A DNA stretch of 27,591 bases from a virus, in IMG/VR virus record IMGVR_UViG_3300030118_001168, positions 1-27,591 of that record. One strand, given 5' to 3'. The position numbers were made by a program, and so were the translations under genes. The notes below the pieces were generated by a model. The model had not been told where the DNA came from, did not search any database, and was given only the letters and a program-made list of their open reading frames with translations. Shown piece by piece: positions 8,533 through 16,430 of the stretch. How positions within the stretch are numbered: the stretch's first letter is position 1; each line of letters opens with the position of its first letter.

Positions 8533-9402
8533 ATGAAGAAACCTAAAATTGTAGAATTAATAATTGACGAAAGTGAAGACGTGTTTGGAATACAAGCAAT
8601 CAGTCTTGTTTCAAACCCTGCAATTGAACGCGGGTGGGTTGCAATGTCTAAAGACAAATTTGTGTCACTGGCTAAAATAAACGAAGACAAACGAACATTG
8701 ATAGGCGTGGCGTTAATACCAGACAAACACATTCCACGTTATGACCAAGAAAAAAACGAAGATTATGTCGTGTTTTTTAGTAAAGATACTATTGAAAAGG
8801 CACAAGAATTATTTATGAACGGTCTTAAAAATAACAACGCCACTGTTGAACATGAACAAAATGTTGACGGCGTCAGTGTCATAGAAACATGGATAAAAGA
8901 AAGTAAAAACGACAAGTCAAATTTATATGGATTTCAAGACGTGCCAGTTGGTAGTTGGTTTGTAAAAATGAAAATTTACAATGACGAAATATGGAAAGAT
9001 GTAAAGCAAAACAAACTGCGTGGTTATAGCATAGAAGGATTTTTTGTTGATAAGGTCGTAGAAATGCAAAAACAAGACATTTTAGACTTAGCAGACGAAT
9101 GTGTTGACTGTCAAGAAAAAGAAGTGTTAGAAGAAATAAAAGGCGTGTTGTTAGACGCAGAACTTAGACCAGACAAGACCCTTGACGGCACTCCAGTTTA
9201 TAGAGATATTGAAAAGGCGGAATTATATGGCGAATTATTTTTTGACTGTTCTGGAACGCACCAACACGAAATTGACGGTGAAACATTTTACATGGCGTGT
9301 CGAACACATCAAGAATTAATGAAAAAACGCAAGAAAAAAACAAAATATAAACGACGCAAATATGAAAGGCGTTACAATTCTAATCAAGAAACGTTGCAAT
9401 AA
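8533..9402 (+). CDS. Prohead protease (XkdF / peptidase S78_2 type)
   Basis: This 289-aa protein trims the scaffold and capsid during head maturation. It carries the family pattern SLVSNPAIE (24-32), IGVALIPDKHIPRYD (57-71), EHEQN with the likely catalytic His107, and GYSIEGFF with the likely catalytic Ser166. An Asp/Cys segment near 182-200 and a separate C-terminal unit follow (DCSGTHQHEIDGE, then YMACRTHQE); this unit resembles a Cys/His-rich domain often attached to phage head proteins. The last 25 residues are very basic. It is followed by scaffold and capsid genes in the usual order. The start ATG 8533 is the first after the promoter-like site. Confidence 0.85.
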   Translation: MKKPKIVELIIDESEDVFGIQAISLVSNPAIERGWVAMSKDKFVSLAKINEDKRTLIGVALIPDKHIPRYDQEKNEDYVVFFSKDTIEKAQELFMNGLKNNNATVEHEQNVDGVSVIETWIKESKNDKSNLYGFQDVPVGSWFVKMKIYNDEIWKDVKQNKLRGYSIEGFFVDKVVEMQKQDILDLADECVDCQEKEVLEEIKGVLLDAELRPDKTLDGTPVYRDIEKAELYGELFFDCSGTHQHEIDGETFYMACRTHQELMKKRKKKTKYKRRKYERRYNSNQETLQ

Positions 9403-9415
9403 TATTATTTGAAAG

Positions 9416-9442
9416 GCAACAAAATAAATTTAATTATATATA
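9416..9442 (+). promoter_or_regulatory. Variant promoter-like site before scaffold gene
   Basis: GCAACAAAA at 9416-9424, ten bases, then TATATATA at 9435-9442 followed by TAAAAAAA. It aligns without gaps to the TAAACAAAA-N10-TATATTTATAAAAAA motif seen three times elsewhere, with two changes in the upstream box and one in the downstream box. Confidence 0.45.
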
Positions 9443-9457
9443 TAAAAAAATACAACA

Positions 9458-10144
9458 ATGAGTTCATTAAAAAAAATCAAAGAATTACTTAAATTTTCTA
9501 AGAAAAAAACCTATAAAATAAATATGTATGCCGAAGCCGTTCTGGACGACGCAAGAGTTATTGCAACAGATTCTGAATCATTTGAAATAGGTGCAGAGGT
9601 TTATGTTATAAACGACGAAGGTGCGGTTGAAAGTCTAAGTGAAGGCATTTACAAAATGCAAGACGGGTCAGAAATTAGAATTGACGCAGACAGTAAGGTT
9701 GCGGGAATAGGTGACGAAGAAGAAGTTGTCGAAGAAGAAGAAGTTATTGAAGAAGAACTTGCAGAAGAAAAAGACGAAATGTCTAAAAAGTTTTACAACA
9801 AATTTGAAGAAGTGGCAAGTGAAGAACTGGCAAAAAAAATGATTGATTTTATAAAAGAAGAAATGGCAAAAGAAAAGGAAGAAATGTCAGAGCAAATTGA
9901 AGAAGAAGAAAAAGTTGAAGAAACAAAAGAACAAGAAGTTGAACTTGAAAAAACAGAAATGTCATCAGACCTAATGGGCGAGATGTTAACAAGGTTAAAC
10001 GCTATTGAAAGCAAAATGACTGCACTTAGCGAAGAACCTGCAAGTGAAGGTTTAAGCGTCACGCCGAAAGTTGACGCAAATGAAGTTAATTTGTCAAAAC
10101 TGTCGGTTAAAGATAGAATTGCATATTATGTAAATCAAAACTAA
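9458..10144 (+). CDS. Head scaffolding protein
   Basis: The 228-aa product is very acidic. Residues 1-20 are basic (KKIKELLKFSKKK), residues 22-82 form a small beta-like unit, and residues 85-170 are dominated by Glu runs with coiled-coil character. The C-terminus (about 170-228) again looks helical. An acidic coiled-coil protein between the prohead protease and major capsid genes is the usual scaffold arrangement. It would line the procapsid interior and be degraded by the XkdF-like protease. It lacks enzyme motifs. The call rests on composition and gene order. Confidence 0.72.
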   Translation: MSSLKKIKELLKFSKKKTYKINMYAEAVLDDARVIATDSESFEIGAEVYVINDEGAVESLSEGIYKMQDGSEIRIDADSKVAGIGDEEEVVEEEEVIEEELAEEKDEMSKKFYNKFEEVASEELAKKMIDFIKEEMAKEKEEMSEQIEEEEKVEETKEQEVELEKTEMSSDLMGEMLTRLNAIESKMTALSEEPASEGLSVTPKVDANEVNLSKLSVKDRIAYYVNQN

Positions 10145-10155
10145 TTATTTTAAAA

Positions 10156-11094
10156 ATGAAAAAACAAATTTCAAAAAAATATGACTTTACACAATCTGTA
10201 ACGTCTAATTATGCGGGTGAAGAAGCACAAGGCTATATTTCCGCAAGTCTATTATCGAACCCGACTGTTGCAAACGGCGAAATAACCGTTTTAAACAACG
10301 TTGGTTTTAAAGCTAATCTAAGAAAAATAACCGTTGCAGGAACTGCGGGAAACCTTATGGCAGACCAAACGTGTAATTTTACGGATAGCGGAACTGTAAC
10401 TTATGCGGAGAGAGTTCTAGAACCTAAAAAACTTGATGTTAACACGCAGGTTTGTAAAGCGGAATTCCTTAAATCATGGGAAGGTGCAAACATGACGGCA
10501 GGACTTAACGGAACGTTGCCAGTATCTTTTGCAGATTATTTAATTTCGCAAACTGCGGAAAGAGTATCTCAAGAAATACAACAATCAATTTGGGACGGAA
10601 ACGGTGCAAATGACGGACAGTTTGACGGTTTTAAATTACTTTTAGCGGCAGACGCAGACGTGACCGACGTTGCCGCAGTAGGTGGCGGAATTGACGCGGA
10701 TAATGTTGTTGCAGAGGTTGAAAAAGTTGTTAACGCAATTCCAACTGCGGTTTATGGTAAAGAAGATTTAAAAATCTGGATTCCAACTAGCGTTTACAAA
10801 TTTTATGTTTCTGCACAAGCTAAACTAGGCTATTTAAACCAATACAACATGAATGACGGTGGTTTCCCATTCTCATTTAACGGCATACCTTTAGCACACG
10901 CATCAGGTCTTGCAGACAACACAATGATTGCAGGAAGAACGTCAAATATGTTCTTTGGAACTGACGGTTCAACGTCCGAAGTTAGGTTGTTAGACATGGC
11001 AGAATTAGACGGTAGTGACAACGTAAGAATCATTATGCGATTCAATGCGGGTGTCAATTACGCGTTTGGTTCAGACATGGTTCTTTACTCATAG
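10156..11094 (+). CDS. Major capsid protein (HK97 fold type)
   Basis: This 312-aa protein forms the head shell. It lies directly after protease and scaffold genes and has the composition of HK97-type capsids: an N-terminal segment with SASLLSNPTV, a long helix near 130-148 (LISQTAERVSQEIQQSIWDG), then a DGFKLLL segment and a final beta-rich domain (about 215-310) with NGIPLAHASGL and RFNAGVNYAFGSD. No delta domain is obvious, in keeping with a separate scaffold. A strong hairpin terminator follows 12 nt after the stop. Confidence 0.85.
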   Translation: MKKQISKKYDFTQSVTSNYAGEEAQGYISASLLSNPTVANGEITVLNNVGFKANLRKITVAGTAGNLMADQTCNFTDSGTVTYAERVLEPKKLDVNTQVCKAEFLKSWEGANMTAGLNGTLPVSFADYLISQTAERVSQEIQQSIWDGNGANDGQFDGFKLLLAADADVTDVAAVGGGIDADNVVAEVEKVVNAIPTAVYGKEDLKIWIPTSVYKFYVSAQAKLGYLNQYNMNDGGFPFSFNGIPLAHASGLADNTMIAGRTSNMFFGTDGSTSEVRLLDMAELDGSDNVRIIMRFNAGVNYAFGSDMVLYS

Positions 11095-11105
11095 TTTAAA
11101 TAAAT

Positions 11106-11127
11106 AGGGGGTTGCAATAAACCCCCT
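11106..11127 (+). terminator. Hairpin terminator after capsid gene
   Basis: AGGGGGTT at 11106-11113 pairs perfectly with AACCCCCT at 11120-11127 across a 6-nt loop, followed by an AT-rich tail with five T at 11132-11136. This fits an intrinsic terminator that limits read-through from the capsid gene into the next. Confidence 0.8.
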
Positions 11128-11156
11128 TAAATTTTTAATTTATAATAATTAAATAA

Positions 11157-11750
11157 ATGAACAAAAAATATAATTTTGCGTGTAGTGTTAGTTCAGGACG
11201 GGCAATTGGGTGCAAAGATGTTATTGGAGGAATTACAAAGGTGTTTTTAATGCCATTTTCCGAAGGTCTTGAAAACATTTTGACTGTAACTGCGTCAACA
11301 TATTTAGTGACAGACATTACATCCGCAACAACAGTTTTTCAATTTGACCTAAGACCAGAAACGTCAAGTTATACATCTAATTTTAATAGTGACGACGCGA
11401 CTGGAACAAAATTTTATGAGCAAGTTTTGGAATTGCAACTACAAAAAATTGACAAAAAAGATTTGTTTTTCTTAGACGAAATCGTGCAAGGCAGAGTTCA
11501 AGCTTTTGTTCTTGACGCTAACGACAACGTGTTTTTAATGGGAACAAGATTTGGGGCGACTGTCACTGCGGGTAACATGGCAACGGGAACGGCACGTGGC
11601 GACTTGACTGGATTTACAATGACGCTAACTGCACGTGAAGAAATAAACTACATATTAGATGACTCCGCAGGTGTTGGGACTGCAAATTATCCATTTGACG
11701 GTTTGTCAAGTTCTAACGTCACAATCACTTTACCAACATATCCTGCATAA
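11157..11750 (+). CDS. Probable major tail (tube) protein
   Basis: The 197-aa product is beta-rich. It has an N-terminal SSGRAIGCKDVIGGI segment and a C-terminal GDLTGFTMTLTAREE motif near 150-165, the type of strand-and-turn seen in tail tube proteins. It is a lone gene between two strong hairpin terminators, as expected for a structural protein made in large amounts, and sits directly after the capsid gene. No promoter of the TAAACAAAA type is seen in the short gap, so it may be reached by read-through. A head decoration protein is the main alternative. Confidence 0.6.
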   Translation: MNKKYNFACSVSSGRAIGCKDVIGGITKVFLMPFSEGLENILTVTASTYLVTDITSATTVFQFDLRPETSSYTSNFNSDDATGTKFYEQVLELQLQKIDKKDLFFLDEIVQGRVQAFVLDANDNVFLMGTRFGATVTAGNMATGTARGDLTGFTMTLTAREEINYILDDSAGVGTANYPFDGLSSSNVTITLPTYPA

Positions 11751-11778
11751 TAATCATAATTTATTTTATAATTAATAA

Positions 11779-11804
11779 AAAAGGGGTCTTAATTGACCCC
11801 TTTT
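11779..11804. terminator. Bidirectional hairpin terminator
   Basis: AAAAGGGGTC at 11779-11788 pairs perfectly over 10 bp with GACCCCTTTT at 11795-11804, with a 6-nt loop. The T run on the + strand and the A run that becomes T on the - strand allow termination in both directions. It separates the tail protein gene from the convergent - strand gene at 11830-12075. Confidence 0.82.
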
Positions 11805-11829
11805 GCATTTAAATAATATTTGTATTGTT

Positions 11830-12075
11830 TTATTTAGTTTCGACAAAGACAATTTCGTTAGGGTCAATTTGTAATCCATAGCCTTGATAATTTTCATCAT
11901 CACAATAACCAGTATCACCGAGTTTAACATATAATGTTGCATACCAGTCATTTTTAATTTTTACACTATATAGTCTTTTTGTAGTTTTACCCACTCTATA
12001 AAAATTGTCTTCGACATCTAATTTGCTAAATTTTATAAATTTGCCATTCATTCCAAGTGTATTTATATTTTGCAT
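11830..12075 (-). CDS. Small unknown protein, the only - strand gene
   Basis: This 81-aa protein (starts MQNINTLGMNGKF) is soluble, mixed charge and beta-like, and I do not recognise it. It is judged real for two reasons: its leader matches, base for base over about 35 nt, the leader of the + strand gene at 20065 (GTATAGAAAAAAAATAA, then ACTTAAAAATAGAGA before ATG), and it converges on a bidirectional terminator. A host-like promoter precedes it. It is therefore probably expressed early, although it sits among structural genes, and could be an accessory or regulatory gene inserted as a unit. Confidence 0.7.
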   Translation of the reverse strand: MQNINTLGMNGKFIKFSKLDVEDNFYRVGKTTKRLYSVKIKNDWYATLYVKLGDTGYCDDENYQGYGLQIDPNEIVFVETK

Positions 12076-12112
12076 TTCTCTATTTTTAAGTTATTATTTT
12101 TTTTCTATACAA

Positions 12113-12142
12113 TAAATATATAATTAATTTTTTATATAACAA
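12113..12142 (-). promoter_or_regulatory. Host-like promoter of the - strand gene
   Basis: Read on the - strand, TTG (12142-12140), 19 bases, then TATATTTA (12120-12113) fit the Bacteroidetes -33/-7 form. The downstream leader GTATAGAAAAAAAATAA is nearly identical to that after the 20016 site. Confidence 0.6.
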
Positions 12143-12205
12143 GCAACAAAATGTAATTATTTTTTGTCCATATCTGTTAATTGTTTAAAAAAAAATTTAG
12201 GTCTA

Positions 12206-12218
12206 TGTATACTATACA
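12206..12218. promoter_or_regulatory. Small palindrome, possible operator
   Basis: TGTATA-C-TATACA is a perfect 6-bp inverted repeat around one base, lying between the divergent promoters of the - strand gene and of the portal block. It could bind a dimeric regulator. In AT-rich DNA such a palindrome can also arise by chance. Confidence 0.3.
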
Positions 12219-12273
12219 AACACAAAAACGTCTTAAAACGCAGGAAAACGCATAATTTTGCAATTTTTAAAAT

Positions 12274-12303
12274 TAGTAAACAAAAAAGATTTATTTATAT
12301 TTA
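12274..12303 (+). promoter_or_regulatory. Promoter-like site, structural block (copy 2)
   Basis: TAG at 12274-12276, TAAACAAAA at 12277-12285, ten bases, then TATATTTA at 12296-12303 followed by TAAAAAA. The spacing is identical to the copies at 8488 and 27177. It lies 15 nt before the first gene of the portal block. The rest of the gap from 12076 holds the - strand promoter and a palindrome; I see no gene in it. Confidence 0.6.
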
Positions 12304-12318
12304 TAAAAAAGTAACATA

Positions 12319-12501
12319 ATGATTATAGTCAAAAAAGAATATTTAAATATAAAATTAGGCAGTCGACGACTAACACTTGGCGAGTTAAATCAACGTCAAC
12401 TAGAACACACAAAAAACGTTTTTGGCGACAAGTATTTTGAAACTGAAACAACAAAAAAAACAGTAAAAACAAAAAAAAAGAGTGATACACCTGACAGTTA
12501 A
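12319..12501 (+). CDS. Small protein before portal
   Basis: This 60-aa protein is the first gene after the promoter-like site. It has an N-terminal strand-helix pattern (MIIVKKEYLNIKLG, then LTLGELNQRQLEHTK) and a lysine- and threonine-rich tail. Similar short proteins precede the portal region in other Bacteroidetes phages, with no known function. It overlaps the next frame by 20 nt. An A9 run at 12471-12479 lies just before the next gene's start, so frameshifting into that gene is conceivable but not needed to explain it. Confidence 0.55.
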   Translation: MIIVKKEYLNIKLGSRRLTLGELNQRQLEHTKNVFGDKYFETETTKKTVKTKKKSDTPDS

Positions 12502-12922
12502 TTCTAGTGACGCCATGACGTCAAATGAATTTGATTTAATGTTATTAGACAAATCAAATGTTATATATAAACCCATATTGCAATTTGTAAGTCAAGAAAC
12601 AGAAGCAGGAATTTTTGGTCTAGCTACAATAATAGCACTAGACACAAAACAACGTTTTTTTAGACTGCGTATATCTTTGACAAACGACGGCACAAAAGAC
12701 ATAGAAACGGGAAAATTTGGTTTTGGCACGTATGAATTGCCGTTTGGTTTATATAATTACAATGTTTATGACAACATAAGCAACACAAACACGTTAATTA
12801 CTGATTTAAAAATAATACATAAAGGCATGATGAACGTAATTTCTGACCAATCTGCAACGAAATTTGTTGGCAAAATACACAAACAAAACAACAACGTTTT
12901 TGTTTCAAATAATCTGGCATAA
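12482..12922 (+). CDS. Unknown beta-rich structural-type protein
   Basis: The 146-aa frame opens with GTG at 12482, inside the previous gene; the first ATG is at 12514. The GTG start gives a natural N-terminus (IHLTVNSSDAMTS). The protein is beta-rich with aromatic residues (TKQRFFRLRISLTND; YELPFGLYNYNVYDN) and resembles short proteins of Bacteroidetes phages that sit near neck and fibre genes. There is no signal peptide or membrane segment. A head-fibre or tail accessory role is possible. I cannot name it. Confidence 0.55.
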   Translation: MIHLTVNSSDAMTSNEFDLMLLDKSNVIYKPILQFVSQETEAGIFGLATIIALDTKQRFFRLRISLTNDGTKDIETGKFGFGTYELPFGLYNYNVYDNISNTNTLITDLKIIHKGMMNVISDQSATKFVGKIHKQNNNVFVSNNLA

Positions 12923-12923
12923 T

Positions 12924-15221
12924 ATGAAAAATAAAAATAAAAAAAATTATAATATGTCGGTTGTGAATATGTCACATTATAACATTCCGCACATAATAGA
13001 AAAAGACAACAAAGACTTTGTCAGTTTTGGACTTGATAATTTATACCCGCAATATTTAATTGAATTATACACTGGTTCTGGGATAAATTCTGCCATTATA
13101 AAAGGAGTTGCGTCAATGATTGCAGGTGACCAACAAGGTAGTTATCAAGGTTTGGACGTTGTTGATAAAGATATTTTAGAAGGTGACGCAAAAGAACAGT
13201 ATTTAAAATTTGCAAAACTGTTAAATAAAAGTGACCGCAACACAATCAAAAATTTAGCGTTTGACTTAAAACTTTTTGGAACGTGTTATATTAACACAAT
13301 ATATAATAAGACAAAAACCGCTATTGCAGAAATAAAGCACGTTCCCGCACAATACATAAGAAGTGGAAAAATTGACAGTTACGGCAAAATAAATGAATAT
13401 TATTACTCTTATGACTGGTCTAATCAACGAAAATATAAACCGCATATAATAAAAGCGTTTGACCCTAACAACAGAACAGACACTTCACAATTATTGTGTG
13501 TTAAAGAATACAATCCGCAGTCATTTTATTATGGCATACCAGATTATGTTGGCGGGACTGACTATATTAAACTAGATATGTCAATTGCAGAACTACACCT
13601 TGCAAATATTGAACATAATTTTATGCCGTCGGCTATGGTTTCTTTTAACAATGGTATTCCTAGCGACGAAGAACGCATGGAAGTTGAAAGAAAACTAAAC
13701 GACAAATTTTCTGGTTCTGGTAATAGTGGCAAATTAATAATTACATTTAATGACGGCAAAGATACGTCGCCAGAAATAACACCGTTAAACACTGGTGATA
13801 ATGATGACAAATATCAGTTTTTGTCGACAGAGGTTTCGCGAAAGGTTTTGACGGCACATAGAATTGTTAGTCCATTGTTATTTGGGGTAAAAGCCGAAAG
13901 CGGTTTTGGTAACAATGCCGAGGAACTAAAAGACAGTTTTGAACTGTTGTTGTCAAGTGTTATAAAACCATTTCAATCAACATTATTAGAAGGTTTAAGC
14001 AAAGTTTTTAGACTTAACGGCATTGACAGTCTTGACATATATTTTAAGACCGTAAAACCCGCACAATTTATTGATGTTGAAAAAGTAATTGACGAAGAAA
14101 AAGAAGGTATTGACATAGAAGACGTGACCATTGAAAAAATGGAACAAATTATTGACAGTCATAAAAAAAAAAGACAAGATTTTAAAGACCTAAAAGACAT
14201 TGACACAAAGCCAACAAAAGGCATGATTGACGAAGCAAAAAAGGGTTTAGAATGGCGTCGTGAATATGGGCGAGGTGGCACAATGGTTGCCGTTGCACGT
14301 GCAAGGTCAATTGTCAACAATGAAAATTTATCTTTTGAAACAATTTCACGAATGAATAGTTTTTTTGCAAGGCATGAAAAAAGTTCTAAAGGCGGACAAG
14401 GATTTAAACCAAGTCAAGACGGCTACCCGTCGGCAGGACGGATTGCGTGGAGTTTGTGGGGCGGTGACGCGGGACAAACATGGGCAAAGAAAAAAGTTGC
14501 AGAAATTGAAAGGGTTCGTGAAGACTTGTCAATTAACGTGACAGATGACAAGGTTGATTTAAGTTATTTTGACGACATAGGAATAAAACTTGACGAAAAC
14601 AAGTGGTTTGAAGCACATTCAGAAACAATTGATGACCATAAACTAGACAAAAGGTTTCACGAATTTGCTTATGCACCCGCAGGAACTCCAAACGTTGCAG
14701 ACAGTTCATCAGACGTTGGAATGTTTCGAATATTGTATCGTTACAGTCAAACACTGTCAGTTAGCAAAAAAACTGGACAAATAACAAGTCGTGAATTTTG
14801 TCAAAAAATGGTGGCAAAATCTATTGGCGGGACTTTGTATCGTATGGAAGACCTTGAAAAAGCGTCAACACGTTCAGTTAACAAAGGTTTTGGGGCAGGT
14901 GGTTCAAATAGATATAATATTGCATTATATAAAGGCGGAAAAAATTGTCGCCATAAATGGGAACGCGTGTTTTATTTTAGGCGTCAAGTTCCAGAGGGTT
15001 CAACATTTGTTGATGTTGACGGAACAGAATATCAAGAAGGCGAATTTCTGCCAAACGGAACATTAAATAATTTTACACTTGTGTCGCAACAGTTTGCAAA
15101 CGGCAAAATTCCAATGCCAAATGACGCAGACATGAGAAAAACAACTTGGCAAATGCCAAGACACGGTTCATTAAAACCAAACAAAGCAAAGGAAAAAAGT
15201 AATTCAATAAAAGCGGGATAA
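12924..15221 (+). CDS. Portal protein with two C-terminal fused domains
   Basis: With the ATG at 12924, 1 nt after the previous stop, the product is 765 aa; earlier starts would overlap the upstream gene. Residues about 1-410 form the portal, with the signature FVSFGLDNLYPQYLIELY at about 30-48, followed by GINSAIIKG and IAGDQQG. A charged helical linker leads to a domain at about 428-530 (GRGGTMVAVARARSIV; ARHEKS; DGYPSAGRIAWSLWGGDAG), then a domain at about 570-730 with FCQKMV, VNKGFGAGG, LYKGGKNCRHKWER and YFR. These two units recur in phage head proteins, as free domains or fusions, with unknown function. The portal ring is the DNA gateway and joins the connector encoded next. Confidence 0.82.
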   Translation: MKNKNKKNYNMSVVNMSHYNIPHIIEKDNKDFVSFGLDNLYPQYLIELYTGSGINSAIIKGVASMIAGDQQGSYQGLDVVDKDILEGDAKEQYLKFAKLLNKSDRNTIKNLAFDLKLFGTCYINTIYNKTKTAIAEIKHVPAQYIRSGKIDSYGKINEYYYSYDWSNQRKYKPHIIKAFDPNNRTDTSQLLCVKEYNPQSFYYGIPDYVGGTDYIKLDMSIAELHLANIEHNFMPSAMVSFNNGIPSDEERMEVERKLNDKFSGSGNSGKLIITFNDGKDTSPEITPLNTGDNDDKYQFLSTEVSRKVLTAHRIVSPLLFGVKAESGFGNNAEELKDSFELLLSSVIKPFQSTLLEGLSKVFRLNGIDSLDIYFKTVKPAQFIDVEKVIDEEKEGIDIEDVTIEKMEQIIDSHKKKRQDFKDLKDIDTKPTKGMIDEAKKGLEWRREYGRGGTMVAVARARSIVNNENLSFETISRMNSFFARHEKSSKGGQGFKPSQDGYPSAGRIAWSLWGGDAGQTWAKKKVAEIERVREDLSINVTDDKVDLSYFDDIGIKLDENKWFEAHSETIDDHKLDKRFHEFAYAPAGTPNVADSSSDVGMFRILYRYSQTLSVSKKTGQITSREFCQKMVAKSIGGTLYRMEDLEKASTRSVNKGFGAGGSNRYNIALYKGGKNCRHKWERVFYFRRQVPEGSTFVDVDGTEYQEGEFLPNGTLNNFTLVSQQFANGKIPMPNDADMRKTTWQMPRHGSLKPNKAKEKSNSIKAG

Positions 15222-15224
15222 AAT

Positions 15225-15806
15225 ATGTCAACATTAGTTCATTCATTATTACTCAGTGCAGAAAATTTCAAATTAACAATGCCAGTTAGTCAAAGTTGTG
15301 AAAACACATTAATTTCACCAATTATTCTACAAGCACAAGACAAATACATTCAACCAGTTCTTGGAACTGATTTGTTTGAAAAACTTAAAACAGATATCCA
15401 AGGCAACTCATTGTCTGGCGACTATTTAACATTGGTAAGAGATTATATATTAAAATGTTTATGTCAATATACTTATGCAATGTTATTGCCACAATTAAGG
15501 GTTAGAAGTGTCAGACATAGCGTTGTGCAAATGGATAACGAACAAGGTGCGTCAGTTAGTTATGACGACATAAAGCCGTTAATTTCGACGGCGGAAAACA
15601 TGGGCGAATTTTATCGCGAAAGACTCATTGACTATTTACAACACAATTCAAGTTTGTTTCCAGAATATCAAACAAATAATGAAGACCAAATGAGTGCAAC
15701 AACACGAAATTATTATAGTGGCATAAATATGGACAAAAATTATTCAGATATGAATATTATGAAAAAAGCGGTTTTGTCTGCAATGGGACATAAGGACGTA
15801 TGTTAA
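15225..15806 (+). CDS. Head-tail connector / adaptor protein
   Basis: This 193-aa helical protein starts 3 nt after the portal stop. The segment ILQAQDKYIQPVLGTDLFEK near 34-53 is the typical opening of small adaptor proteins (DUF6712-like) that bind under the portal in Bacteroidetes phages. A long helical centre and a C-terminal region with NYYSGINMD complete it. It probably forms the ring joining portal and tail. The assignment is by pattern and by position directly after portal. Confidence 0.65.
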   Translation: MSTLVHSLLLSAENFKLTMPVSQSCENTLISPIILQAQDKYIQPVLGTDLFEKLKTDIQGNSLSGDYLTLVRDYILKCLCQYTYAMLLPQLRVRSVRHSVVQMDNEQGASVSYDDIKPLISTAENMGEFYRERLIDYLQHNSSLFPEYQTNNEDQMSATTRNYYSGINMDKNYSDMNIMKKAVLSAMGHKDVC

Positions 15807-15922
15807 GGGGTAAATATAACACAAAACACGCACAAAAAAACTTTAACAAGTTAAAAAAGTATATAAAACAAATAAACAAAAACAATGGCAAATCAAAGGT
15901 TGACAGACAAAAGTGCATTTAG
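15800..15922 (+). CDS. Possible basic mini-protein
   Basis: A 40-aa frame starts at ATG 15800, overlapping the connector stop by 7 nt, and runs 38 nt into the next gene. The product is highly basic (MLRGKYNTKHAQKNFNKLKK). The start overlap is like that of other coupled genes here, but the 38-nt overlap with the following gene and the biased composition make it uncertain. If it is not translated, the 78-nt gap is an A-rich leader. Confidence 0.35.
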   Translation: MLRGKYNTKHAQKNFNKLKKYIKQINKNNGKSKVDRQKCI

Positions 15923-16430
15923 TGGTAATTTTGCAACAGACGATTTATTTCACGTCGTTGACGCGTCTGACACAAGTGCAAATCCTAACGGCACAAGTAA
16001 AAAAGTAACAAACGAACAAATTTTGCAAACTACAAAAAAGAGTATTTCTAACGCAGAGTTTTTATCTATGCGAACGGGTGCGGGTGTCAACGATTTTGTT
16101 GAATTAATTCCTGCAACTGGTTCTGGAACTTTTATTTTACCTGTTAATATTACAATGTTTATGACATATGCTTCATTAACAGAAACGGGTTCAATAAATT
16201 TATATGTAGGCTACAATCCAACAACCACAACTTATTACACAATATTTGCACGTAATTTTATGAAAAACATTACAACTAATTCAACATTTATTTTGCCTTT
16301 ACTTGGTTCATCAAGTGGTTCACACTCTGCTAGTATAGAAAATCAACCCTTAGTAATGTATTCTAGTGCAAATTTTACTGGTGGTTTTAGTGCCGACGTT
16401 TACATCACATATAGAAAATGTTCAATTTAA
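15885..16430 (+). CDS. Fibre-like structural protein
   Basis: This 181-aa protein has an N-terminal attachment-type domain (MANQRLTDKSAF, then DDLFHVVDASDTSANPNGTS at 19-38) that recurs in phage fibre and tail-spike proteins and anchors them to the virion. The remaining 110 residues are beta-rich with Thr/Ser/Gly, suiting a short receptor-binding or decoration head. It is much shorter than typical tail fibres, so it may be an adaptor or head fibre. The next gene begins within its last 13 nt. Confidence 0.6.
   Translation: MANQRLTDKSAFSGNFATDDLFHVVDASDTSANPNGTSKKVTNEQILQTTKKSISNAEFLSMRTGAGVNDFVELIPATGSGTFILPVNITMFMTYASLTETGSINLYVGYNPTTTTYYTIFARNFMKNITTNSTFILPLLGSSSGSHSASIENQPLVMYSSANFTGGFSADVYITYRKCSI

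Noticed and set aside
12471-12482. Programmed frameshift joining the 60-aa and 146-aa genes at A9
   Set aside because: The second gene has its own GTG start, and the shift required (+1 or -2) is less common; both products look complete alone.
12864-12923. Portal start at 12864
   Set aside because: It would overlap the upstream gene by 59 nt and add a segment without portal features; ATG 12924 follows the stop by 1 nt.
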